A stretch of 64,000 nucleotides of DNA from Thermasporomyces sp040195635. GTDB taxonomy: Bacteria; Actinomycetota; Actinomycetes; Propionibacteriales; Actinopolymorphaceae. The stretch spans positions 29,527-93,526 of the forward strand of contig NZ_JBEFTX010000027.1 of NCBI RefSeq assembly GCF_040195635.1, in the 5' to 3' direction. Within the stretch, counting starts at the first letter, position 1, and every line of letters begins with the position of its first letter. This document shows positions 17,965-25,164 of the stretch, piece after piece. Made by a program: the position numbers and the translations under genes. A model generated the notes under the pieces. It did not search any database. It was given only the letters and a program-made list of their open reading frames with translations, and had not been told where the DNA came from.

Positions 17965-18417
17965 ATGCCAATCATGGGAGTCAGCCGGTTCGAGCGGTTC
18001 TTCCGCGCCGCCGCACGTCTGGACGTCGACAAGAACGATCTCAAGCGATACAACGACTTTCTGGACACGAAGATTTACGATCTCCTTCTCATCGGCCAGG
18101 CCGCCGCGAACGCGAATGGACGTGACATCATCCAGCCGTCTGACCTCCCCATCACCAAAGGGCTGCAGGAAAGCATTCATGGGTTCCGCAAGCTGGACGA
18201 AGACATCGAGCTGGCCCCCATCCTCGAACAGCTCACCGCAGCCCGACCACCGCTGGATGCTGCCCTCGGCGAGGAGGCCCAGAACAGACTTCCCGAGATC
18301 GCCGGCGGTCTGAGCCTCGCCCTTGCGCGTACGTTCAAAATCATCGATCCCACCCTGAAAAATCCGCAGACCGACCACTGGGAACGCGCCTTCCAGATCT
18401 TCGGCACGCTTGTCTGA
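17965..18417 (+). CDS. DUF1931 histone-fold protein
   Basis: The product is 150 residues from ATG 17965, with AAGGGGGA 6 nt upstream. It begins MGVSRFERFFRAAARLDVDK and contains YDLLLIGQAAANANGRDIIQPSDLPITKGL, which matches the DUF1931 family. Solved members show two histone folds in one chain, a bacterial 'pseudodimer' histone. The second fold covers roughly residues 80-150 (EEAQNRLPEIAGGLSLALAR). DNA binding here is not shown. It sits between the dnaK operon (divergent) and hsp20 (130 nt downstream), so it is likely part of the same stress response. Confidence 0.88.
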   Translation: MPIMGVSRFERFFRAAARLDVDKNDLKRYNDFLDTKIYDLLLIGQAAANANGRDIIQPSDLPITKGLQESIHGFRKLDEDIELAPILEQLTAARPPLDAALGEEAQNRLPEIAGGLSLALARTFKIIDPTLKNPQTDHWERAFQIFGTLV

Positions 18418-18475
18418 CTGTCGACACGCGACGCTTCGGCGCGACCAGTACGGCAGGCGAAAGCCCGGGGCGGCG

Positions 18476-18491
18476 AGGGCCACATGCCCCT
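18476..18491 (+). promoter_or_regulatory. Candidate DevR/DosR (OsdR)-type operator upstream of hsp20
   Basis: AGGGCCACATGCCCCT is an interrupted palindrome about 55 bases before the Hsp20 start. Extended by one base on each side it agrees with the streptomycete DevR/OsdR consensus (CAGGGCCGATCGGCCCTG) at 12 of 18 positions, with both half-sites in the correct spacing. Hsp20 is a classic target of this hypoxia/redox-responsive regulator. The match is by eye only. Confidence 0.35.
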
Positions 18492-18546
18492 TAAGTCACC
18501 TGGACACTCGTGATCGGCTTGCGGTGAACGAAAGGAGATGAGAACG

Positions 18547-19044
18547 ATGACGACAGTGTGGCGTGGCCCCGCAAGACGTACACTTCCCGATCTCCTCGAC
18601 TGGGCCGAGAGGCTTCCCGAAGCACTGGCATGGGCGAACCAGCCGATGACTCAAGGCGCGCGAAGCATGAGGGTCGAGCAGTTCATCGAGGACCACACGT
18701 ACACCGTCCGTGCGGAACTGCCCGGCGTAGATCCGGATAAGGACATCACGGTGGAGGTCGACAACGGGCTCATGACCATCCGTGCCGAACGCAAGGAAGA
18801 GAAGCACGAGCGCGGCACGACCGAGTTCCATTACGGCCAGTTCGAACGGCGCGTCGTCCTTCCCGAGGGCGCCGACGAGGACCAGATCAACGCACGGTAC
18901 GACGCGGGGGTGCTTGAGGTGTCCGTACCCGTCCGCGAGGAACGTGCCAAGCCGCATTCAATTCCCGTCCAGCGCACGGCGGAAGGCTCCGGTCAGCACC
19001 GCGAGCAGGAGGCGAGCCAGCAGACGCAGCCCAGACAGCGCTGA
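18547..19044 (+). CDS. Small heat shock protein Hsp20 (alpha-crystallin family)
   Basis: The product is 165 residues from ATG 18547; AAAGGAG at 18531-18537 is 9 nt upstream and overlaps the earlier ATG at 18538. The alpha-crystallin domain covers ~45-140 (MRVEQFIEDHTYTVRAELPGVDPD, then FHYGQFERRVVLPEGADEDQINARYDAGVLEVSVPV). The C-terminal tail is polar, with an I-P-V motif (HSIPVQR) for oligomer contacts. It holds unfolding proteins for DnaK/ClpB. In mycobacteria the comparable hspX (Rv2031c) neighbours a PRT-esterase fusion; both families occur in this island. Confidence 0.93.
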   Translation: MTTVWRGPARRTLPDLLDWAERLPEALAWANQPMTQGARSMRVEQFIEDHTYTVRAELPGVDPDKDITVEVDNGLMTIRAERKEEKHERGTTEFHYGQFERRVVLPEGADEDQINARYDAGVLEVSVPVREERAKPHSIPVQRTAEGSGQHREQEASQQTQPRQR

Positions 19045-19227
19045 TCCGCAACCAACCGCCTCCCAGCCGACTCCTTTGGAGACCTGATCAGACTGTCGTC
19101 GTTCGACGCTATGCTCCCCAGCACTTGACGAGGAGGATTGGGCTGAGCAGACTTCCGAGCTTGCCCAGCGCCTTCTCGTGCTCGCGGCAGGTCCGTGCGT
19201 TGCTCACCAGGCGACGTCCTGACGACA

Positions 19228-19512
19228 ATGCGGTACATGGCCTCGTACATCCAGCGCCGCGACAAGGGTCCAGCCGTGCTCCCGGAGCGATGGAGGCGTC
19301 AGTACAACGTGTGGTTCGAGGACGGCTTTGGGTTCTCAGTTTCCCTGTCAGGACTGGACAAACTGCTGAATGGTGCCCGGAACCCGGCTGACTTCTGGGC
19401 TTGCGTATACGCGGCGGATCGTGCCTTCAAGTGGGGAGACCACGAAGCGGTCTTTGAGTGGCCCAGCGGCAGGAGGCTGGCACAGCGACCAGGCCAGGGG
19501 TCGCCTCGCTAG
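19228..19512 (+). CDS. Hypothetical protein
   Basis: The product is 94 residues from ATG 19228 (ATG 19237 is also possible; GTG 19195 lies upstream). No strong ribosome-binding site is visible. The sequence (RRQYNVWFEDGFGFSVSLSGLDKLL, PADFWACVYAADRAFKWGDHEAVFEW) is aromatic-rich and looks like a compact globular protein, but I do not recognise the family. It starts the accessory region that follows Hsp20. Confidence 0.4.
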   Translation: MRYMASYIQRRDKGPAVLPERWRRQYNVWFEDGFGFSVSLSGLDKLLNGARNPADFWACVYAADRAFKWGDHEAVFEWPSGRRLAQRPGQGSPR

Positions 19513-19896
19513 CATCCACGGATGCAACTCGATCGAGCATCCGGCCCGGCACTCAGGACGGCCTCGGCCGGCGAGTGCTCCAGGGCGCCGTCGATCACAC
19601 AGGTGCGGTAGAACCAGGCGACCACCGACGCGCGCCGCGAGACCGTTGACGGGCGGTAACCGCGGACCTCTTGCATCCACCGGATGTAGAGCGATGTGAG
19701 GTCGTGCGGCTGTGAAGGGATCGAGGGCACGGTCCTCACACCAGCTCAGGTAACCGCGCAGGTCCGATTCGGTGTGGATCCGCGACTGACCCTTGAACCG
19801 CGCCAAGTACGCGGCGACGGCCATCCGCAGCAGCGGGCTTGTAGCGACGACAACGCCGGAGACGGCCGGCACCGAAGCAGAAGTGTAGGTGTCCAT
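19509..19896 (-). pseudogene. Tyrosine recombinase (integrase) N-terminal remnant, frameshifted
   Basis: One frame from 19896 reads LLRMAVAAYLARFKGQSRIH, TESDLRGYLSWCEDRALDPFTAARPH. The next register continues DLTSLYIRWMQEVRGYRPSTV, SRRASVVAWFYRTCVIDGALEHSPAE down to 19509. Joined, they form the SAM-like core-binding domain of a phage-type integrase. A frameshift near 19690 separates the pieces, and the catalytic domain (R-HxxR-Y) is absent after GALEHSPAE. It is a dead remnant of an integrated element. Confidence 0.65.
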
Positions 19897-20001
19897 ATAT
19901 ACCGAGTACCGGGTCGCAAGAGCACACCGTCAACCCATCCCCCTAGAGCGGCTGAGAGTGCGTACGGCCCGATTTGCGCCGTGCAGGGCTGACCAGTTGA
20001 T

Positions 20002-21275
20002 TCAGGAAGTCCAACGACGCCACCACGATGGGCGGCCGGGAACTTCCACGCCTGCGAGCGCGGCGACGACCGCACGGTCGTGCGGGAGCCCAACTTGTCC
20101 GAGGACGAGACATGCGTTGCCCGCGCCCTGCTCCCAAGGATCGTCGTTGCGCGCGAGAGCGGCGAGCAGCCGGCCGTGGGTGTTCGACAGATCGTCGGAC
20201 GACGGCACGTCGATGTACGAAGCCGGTTGCCAGCGGTCCGGCAACAGCCAGGCAAGAAGGCGTCCCCATTCATACGTAGCGCCAAGAGGTCCGTACGCAA
20301 CCGTCGCCAGCTGCTGTTCGAGGCCATCGACCAGCCGGTCATCCGCCGCATCGAGCGATACGCGACCTAACACGGTCACCAACAGGGCGGACGCGAGCCA
20401 AGGTTCGGGACCTATGAACCCACGCGGAAAGGTGGCTCGAACCCAGTTGCGGTCTGCAGCCGCGCCGCGCCGACAAGAGTCTCCAGGGCCCGCGGATGGT
20501 CGGGGCATCCCAGGGCCGCAGCCACCCGAATGGCGCGGCCGTCGTGGTCGATTAGGGCGTCAACGTCGGGCGTCGCGCAGCCCGATGCCGCAAGTGCGAA
20601 GGCCGAGGCGGCACGTCGTCCGCTGTCTTCTGGGCCACTGACGAGCGAATGTAGCGTGTGAACAAGGGCCGACGACGGCGCAAGGCGCACCATTGCGCTT
20701 CCAGCATCTATGGCCTCGTCGAGGAAGCGTCGATCGCGCACACAATCCACGACCGTCTGCTCCCAGCCCAGGACACAGGCGGTGAGTGTGTCGACGTCCG
20801 CCCCGGCTGCGACGAAGTAGTCATCGTGGACTCGGCCGCCCTGCTTCTTGGCGAGCTCGCGGCCAAGCGGCAGGTAGGTTGCCCACGGTGGCTGGCCCGC
20901 GGCGCTGCGTTGGGGCTCGGGCTCCTCGCCGGGACGGTCATCTTCGCGCTCGGCGCTCCAGCGCAAGGCTGTTGCGCTCTCCGAAATGGCCAGCAGGCGC
21001 CAGGCAAGAGCCGGGTGCGTCGACCCATCGCCAAGGATCCGGCGCGCAATCCAAAGGACGGGCGCTGTAGCGGAGTACGGCGTCCCCTGATGCACGACAG
21101 TAGTCAGCAGCCAATCCTCCGGCCCCTCAAGGCCCTCGGAGGTACTGCCTTCCACGCCAGCTGCGAGTACCCGAAGCCACGACGGCGCATCGAGTGCCAC
21201 GTCATATGCGTGGGCCAGCCTCGACCAAGGAACCGTTTCGATCAGGTCGTCGAGGGCGTGTCCAGGGGCCGTCAC
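20002..21275 (-). pseudogene. Large helical hypothetical protein, frameshifted
   Basis: The first part runs from 21275 to 20412 (287 residues: DDLIETVPWSRLAHAYDVALDAPSWL onward). It has repeated Ala/Leu helices (SALVHTLHSLVSGPEDSGRRAAS, IRVAAALGCPDHPRALETLVGAA). The second part, in another register, reads RATFPRGFIGPEPWLASALLVTVLGR through VGLPHDRAVVAALAGVEVPG to 20002. The two overlap between 20412 and 20508, with the shift near 20440. The helical repeats resemble HEAT/ARM-like proteins, but I cannot name a family. The original gene would be about 420 codons. Confidence 0.55.
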
Positions 21276-21309
21276 AGTTGGCAGTGTGACCTATGGGCGA
21301 CTCTCCCCG

Positions 21310-21478
21310 GGAGTATCACGCAAAATCGCTGCGACGCAGGGTCGGCGCGGCGGGCGGCGACCTGGACGTCGCTCAGGTCAACGCCGGCGTCGAGCATGGT
21401 GGTGACGAAGGTGTGTGCGTCGATCAAGTCGACGTGAACAGGCTCACTCGCGGTCACACGCAGATCGTTCCATGCCAC
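21310..21478 (-). pseudogene. Tyrosine recombinase C-terminal remnant
   Basis: A short minus-strand frame contains DAHTFVTTMLDAGVDLSDVQVAARRADPAS. This matches the segment after the HxxR box of phage-type integrases (HTFVTTMLDAGVDLRDVQIAARHADPRTT). The Arg of the HxLR motif, the arm before it and the catalytic Tyr region are missing or altered. It lies 5' of the N-terminal remnant on the same strand, so the two cannot simply be halves of one interrupted gene. Confidence 0.6.
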
Positions 21479-21615
21479 CGGGCCGGCGCCACCACCTCGG
21501 CATGGTCGTGCTTCACGCTCGGCGGCATGACCGGACGGATCAGGTGGCGTCTTCAGCCAGCCCGGACTAGCCTTGCGGACAACCTCACCGGACGCGCCAC
21601 GTCACGGCGCTGCAG

Positions 21616-21954
21616 ATGACTCGATCAGATTCACGCGGCATCCCTTCCCGGCCGCGGCCCGCCAGAACTGACAACGGTCCCTGGACCCAGGCATTCCTCG
21701 CGGACTGGGCACACCTCGTAGAGCGAACTGAAGCCGGCATCGCCAGCCACGTCACCGGATGTCCGCAGTGCGACGGCGATGACGGGTTGGACGCTCGCGA
21801 CGAACTGGAGGCGCTGCTAGTCCGTGGCGGCGGACGCGCGCGACGAATTGGTCGCAAGGTGAAGGCACTCGACGACAGATTCATGCGTGCGACCACGCCG
21901 TCGCCCTTTGCCGCTAAGGGAGCCAACTGGTGGCGAGACCGCAACCTTGACTAG
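21616..21954 (+). CDS. Hypothetical protein
   Basis: The product is 112 residues from ATG 21616. It has a compact pattern: WTQAFLADWAHLVERTEAG, a CPQCDGDDG segment, DELEALLVRGGGRARRIGRKV, and a C-terminal ATTPSPFAAKGANWWRDRN block. The ending is like a recurring actinobacterial family whose members finish with RATTPDPF...WWRRR, of unknown role. There is no signal peptide or membrane segment. It lies beside the integrase remnant and ahead of another small hypothetical gene. Confidence 0.6.
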   Translation: MTRSDSRGIPSRPRPARTDNGPWTQAFLADWAHLVERTEAGIASHVTGCPQCDGDDGLDARDELEALLVRGGGRARRIGRKVKALDDRFMRATTPSPFAAKGANWWRDRNLD

Positions 21955-22003
21955 GTCGAACGGCGGTAGGGGCGAGCGTGAGCCAAAGTGGCGTCAGCCC
22001 GAG

Positions 22004-22300
22004 ATGGAGCTAGTCGTGGACCGATGGCCGGCCCTCGCGACTCAACTTCGCCATGCCCTGCTGGCCGAGAGCGAGGTGGCCCTGGCGGGACAAGTAGACA
22101 CGCTGGTTGTCGTTGCGCAGTGCGGCTGCGGAGACGACTTCTGTCAGAGCTTCTACACGGAGCCCAAGCCCGAAGGCGCCTACGGGCCGGGGCATCGCAA
22201 TGTGCTGCTCGACGCGCCATGGGCAGGGTTGCTGATCCTCGACGTTGTTGACGATCACATTGCGTACGTGGAAGTTCTCTATAGAGAGCCGCTGAACTGA
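22004..22300 (+). CDS. Hypothetical protein
   Basis: The product is 98 residues from ATG 22004; no clear ribosome-binding site is visible. The sequence reads ELVVDRWPALATQLRHALLAESEVALAGQVDTLVVVAQCGCGDDFCQSFYTEPKPEG and closes with VVDDHIAYVEVLYREPLN. The CGCGDDFC cluster, a strand-rich core and the final Glu-Val-Leu-Tyr strand suggest a small alpha/beta protein. Similar short proteins occur in toxin-immunity-like loci, but I cannot assign one. Confidence 0.6.
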   Translation: MELVVDRWPALATQLRHALLAESEVALAGQVDTLVVVAQCGCGDDFCQSFYTEPKPEGAYGPGHRNVLLDAPWAGLLILDVVDDHIAYVEVLYREPLN

Positions 22301-22351
22301 CGCCCCCTCATCGGCAGTCCGCGCCTCACTCTCCGCGGCATGTGCGTGCGC

Positions 22352-22693
22352 TTACCTCAGACGGTCGAAGTAGCCCTTGCCTGAGGCGTCCTGCCCATCC
22401 TCGTCACGCCATCTCGCGTAAATGCGAGCCACATCCTCGGACACAGGCGAGATGTAGTCGTGCCATGCGTCCCATCGACCGTGCGGGTATCCCAGGAGGT
22501 TGAGGACGTTGTTTACGGCGTCCGACTGTTCGACATCGTCATCCCAGTCAGGCCAACGCTGGGCGATGCGGCGGATCTCATCGCGCTCGAACCCCAGAAG
22601 AGTGTGGAACTCCCAGTCAGGGAAGAACGGACCGTCGGCGGCGGCCCACAAGCACTGGCGGATGACCTCGCTGTCCGCTGCGTCAACGACCAC
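22352..22693 (-). CDS. Hypothetical protein
   Basis: The product is 113 residues from GTG 22693. It has the regular pattern SEVIRQCLWAAADGPFFPDWEFHTLLGFERDEIRRIAQRWPDWDDDVEQSDAVNNVLNLLGYP, and a C-terminal helix DVARIYARWRDEDG. It is rich in Trp and Asp and is likely cytosolic. I do not recognise a named family; it resembles short orphan proteins common in actinobacterial accessory regions. It is convergent with the preceding small gene. Confidence 0.6.
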   Translation of the reverse strand: MVVDAADSEVIRQCLWAAADGPFFPDWEFHTLLGFERDEIRRIAQRWPDWDDDVEQSDAVNNVLNLLGYPHGRWDAWHDYISPVSEDVARIYARWRDEDGQDASGKGYFDRLR

Positions 22694-22849
22694 GAGCGGC
22701 AGCGTAAGGCCGGACCGACCGGGCGCGTGGGCAGATTTGCACCAGCATGCTCATCGGCAGTTCCGCGTTCCCTCTCCGCGGCAGATCCGGACGATTCCGG
22801 CCGGCGCCTGACGGTGCCATGGACCAGTAACTCGTCATAGGGTCGCACC

Positions 22850-23527
22850 ATGCTTGGCCGGCGACCTTCGAAGCCAACCGTCGCGGTGCCACCCGACGGG
22901 CGTGTCGTCGGACGAGCCCTCCAGGAGAAGGTCCGTCCGCTCCTGAAGTCGGCAGGCTTCGATCAGTTCGCAGGTCGGCAAGCATGGCGCCGATCCGAGC
23001 ACACCATCGACTACGTGACGTTTCGGTCATTCACGTCGTACACCGCGCACGGCGTCGGCTGCACCACCTACTCGTTCACAGGCGAGGTCGGTGTGTTCTA
23101 CCTCTGCTTCGACCCCGACAAGGAACGGCCCAAGGACTACGAGCTCACGTTTACGGCGACGCTCGGGAAGACTCTGCGCCAGCCTGTGTTCCATCCCTAC
23201 GGCTCTCCAACGACGACGGATCGCCCTGACGTCTGGTATGTCATGGAGGACGGCCGGAATCTTGAAGACTGTGCCCGTGACGCCGCCACATGTTTGATGA
23301 GCCAGGGGCTCCCGTTTATCGACAGGTTCAGAGATCCCGGGACCGCCTTCGACGCCCTGCTCAACGAAACCAGCACGAGGCCCGAATTCGGAACGTCTGG
23401 AGTTCACATGCCCGGTAATCCCGACTCCCCGCGGTGGCGTGAGGTCGGGGTGGCAATCGGACACCTCACCCTCGACGATCCCCGAACGCCCATGCGGACA
23501 GCTCCTGTGCTACGAGGCGGTTCATAG
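22850..23527 (+). CDS. DUF4304-like hypothetical protein
   Basis: The product is 225 residues from ATG 22850. It begins with RALQEKVRPLLKSAGFDQFAGRQAWRRSEHTIDYVTFRSF, the pattern of the DUF4304 family: an N-terminal 'L-K-x-x-GF' helix, then W-R and strands. A later Cys-containing strand is GVGCTTYSFTGEVGVFYLCF. The function is unknown. It may belong to polymorphic-toxin immunity proteins, where this domain is often seen, but no toxin gene lies nearby. Confidence 0.7.
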   Translation: MLGRRPSKPTVAVPPDGRVVGRALQEKVRPLLKSAGFDQFAGRQAWRRSEHTIDYVTFRSFTSYTAHGVGCTTYSFTGEVGVFYLCFDPDKERPKDYELTFTATLGKTLRQPVFHPYGSPTTTDRPDVWYVMEDGRNLEDCARDAATCLMSQGLPFIDRFRDPGTAFDALLNETSTRPEFGTSGVHMPGNPDSPRWREVGVAIGHLTLDDPRTPMRTAPVLRGGS

Positions 23528-23851
23528 ATTCATCACCTTCCGAGGGGCGAACCGGGATCCCGCCGGTGGTGCGCCCTGCGTTCTCGGCAAGAGCGATCGA
23601 CTCGCGGCATAGAAAGACGTTCTGCGTGTCGATCCGGGGCGTAGGAACGTCCTCCTGATGCGCTTGTCGGGCTTGGTGTCCCATCGCAAACAGGAGGACG
23701 TTCATGACCAACGCTAACGGCGTGTCCAGGGGTGATCGGAACCGCAACGCGCGGCTGGCTCGACTACGCGAGCTGGTGCCACTGGAGAACGCGATCGTCG
23801 GCATCGACCTGGCCGACAAGAAGCAGATGGTGGTGGTCGCCGTGTCCCGCG

Positions 23852-24805
23852 TCAAGCTTCTGGCACAAGATCTTTGGATTGAATGTTGTGGATGGGGTGC
23901 AGGGACGGGTCGTGGTAGACCTCGATGGGTCGGTGGAACGCGAGCGCCTCGTGGGGCCTGATCTGGTTGAAGATCCGCAGGTAGGTGTCTGCTTCGCGGC
24001 ATAGGTCGTCGAGGGTGGCGATCTGGTCTGCCAGCCGATACAGGTGCTCGTACTTCAGCGAGCCGAAGGCTCGTTCGCGGACACCGTTCTGGCCGGGGCT
24101 GCGGCCTCTGGTACGGATGTGCACGAGCTCGGGTTGGGAGGCGATGAACCGGGCGAACGCCGCACCTTTGAACGCGGCGCCATTGTCGGTGACCAGCTTG
24201 ATCCGCACCGGTCTGCCCGTCTCAGGGTTCACCGGCAGCAGCTGAACCAGCGGCTTGCCGCCGAGCCGCTCAGCCTCGGCAATCGCGATCTCGACCGCGG
24301 CGATCGCGTCGGTGCCGGTGCAGGTCGGGGAGATGTGCCAGCCGTGTTCGTACTTGGCGAAGTAGTCGGTCACGCCGGCAAGCCGCCATGTGCCTGCCGT
24401 CGTGGTCTCGTACTCAGAAAAGTCCAGCTGCCACACCTGGTTCGGGCGGGTCGGTGGCTCGGCGAAGGCAGCCTTGCGGGCCTTGGCGAGCTCGCGACGT
24501 TCGCCGGTGTAGCCGATCGGCTGCAGCAGGCCACGCCGGCGCATTGCCCTCTCCACCGTCGATGTCGAGGCCAGGTGGCCGTCGACCGCCATCAGCGCGT
24601 GGATCTTGCGGTGACCCCAGGCCGGCCAGTGGCCGGCGTACTTCGCCGCGACCGGCTCGATCCGCTCGACCTGCGGCGATGGCCAAGGGCCCTTCACCGG
24701 CTCGCCATGGCGGTGCCGGGCCAGCCGGCGGTGGTAGGTGCGGCGCGGGATGCCGATCAGCGCTGCGAACCTCGAGACCGGCATCGCCGCGTCTTCGCGG
24801 ATCAC
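23852..24805 (-). CDS. IS3-family transposase OrfB (DDE integrase core)
   Basis: The product is 317 residues from GTG 24805, overlapping the orfA stop as GTGA. An HTH_21-like N terminus (AALIGIPRRTYHRRLARHR) precedes the integrase core. The DDE residues are D in VWQLDFSEYE, D in KLVTDNGAAFKG and E in AFGSLKYEHL. It ends RPIEVYHDPSLHP. Expression normally also uses -1 frameshifting from orfA. The stop TGA at 23852-23854 is partly supplied by the target DNA. Confidence 0.88.
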   Translation of the reverse strand: MIREDAAMPVSRFAALIGIPRRTYHRRLARHRHGEPVKGPWPSPQVERIEPVAAKYAGHWPAWGHRKIHALMAVDGHLASTSTVERAMRRRGLLQPIGYTGERRELAKARKAAFAEPPTRPNQVWQLDFSEYETTTAGTWRLAGVTDYFAKYEHGWHISPTCTGTDAIAAVEIAIAEAERLGGKPLVQLLPVNPETGRPVRIKLVTDNGAAFKGAAFARFIASQPELVHIRTRGRSPGQNGVRERAFGSLKYEHLYRLADQIATLDDLCREADTYLRIFNQIRPHEALAFHRPIEVYHDPSLHPIHNIQSKDLVPEA

Positions 24806-25164
24806 CTCGAGGTCCTCGAAGGGGCCAGATACTCAGAGCTCTTCTTCCACACCCGTAGCTCGACGTGCGCCTCGCCGAGGGCGGCCTTCAACTCCTCGAC
24901 CTCGTCCTCCAGCTGGGACTCCCGCGACGCCGCCGCCTTCGACGTGCCCGCCGCCAACCCGGCACGCCCAGCGTCGAGGAACTGCTGCTTCCACTTACCG
25001 ACCGAGGTCTCCGACACCTTGTGACGCCGGGCCGCGTCCGCCATCGTCATCTCGCCGGCCAGCACCGACAACACGATCCGGACCTTGTCCTCCACCGGGA
25101 ACACCGGAGGTCTACTCATCACCAACTCCTTGACTCAGGGATCAACTAACCCCTGTGCCAGAAA
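23854..25164 (-). mobile_element. IS3-family insertion sequence, apparently complete
   Basis: About 1.31 kb, carrying an orfA/orfB pair on the minus strand. Its ends match: TTCTGGCACA at 23858-23867 is the inverted repeat of TGTGCCAGAA at 25154-25163. GTC at 23851-23853 and 25165-25167 is a plausible 3-bp target duplication. Both transposase reading frames are intact, so the element could still move. It sits inside the IS110-family transposase gene. Confidence 0.75.
24802..25125 (-). CDS. IS3-family transposase OrfA (helix-turn-helix)
   Basis: The product is 107 residues from GTG 25125. An HTH_Tnp_1 region (FPVEDKVRIVLSVLAGEMTMADAARRHKVSETSVGKWKQQFL) is followed by a leucine-zipper-like coiled coil (QLEDEVEELKAALGEAHVELRVWKK). 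This is the DNA-binding part of the IS3 transposase; fused OrfAB arises by programmed frameshifting. It overlaps orfB by 4 nt. Confidence 0.85.
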   Translation of the reverse strand: MVMSRPPVFPVEDKVRIVLSVLAGEMTMADAARRHKVSETSVGKWKQQFLDAGRAGLAAGTSKAAASRESQLEDEVEELKAALGEAHVELRVWKKSSEYLAPSRTSR

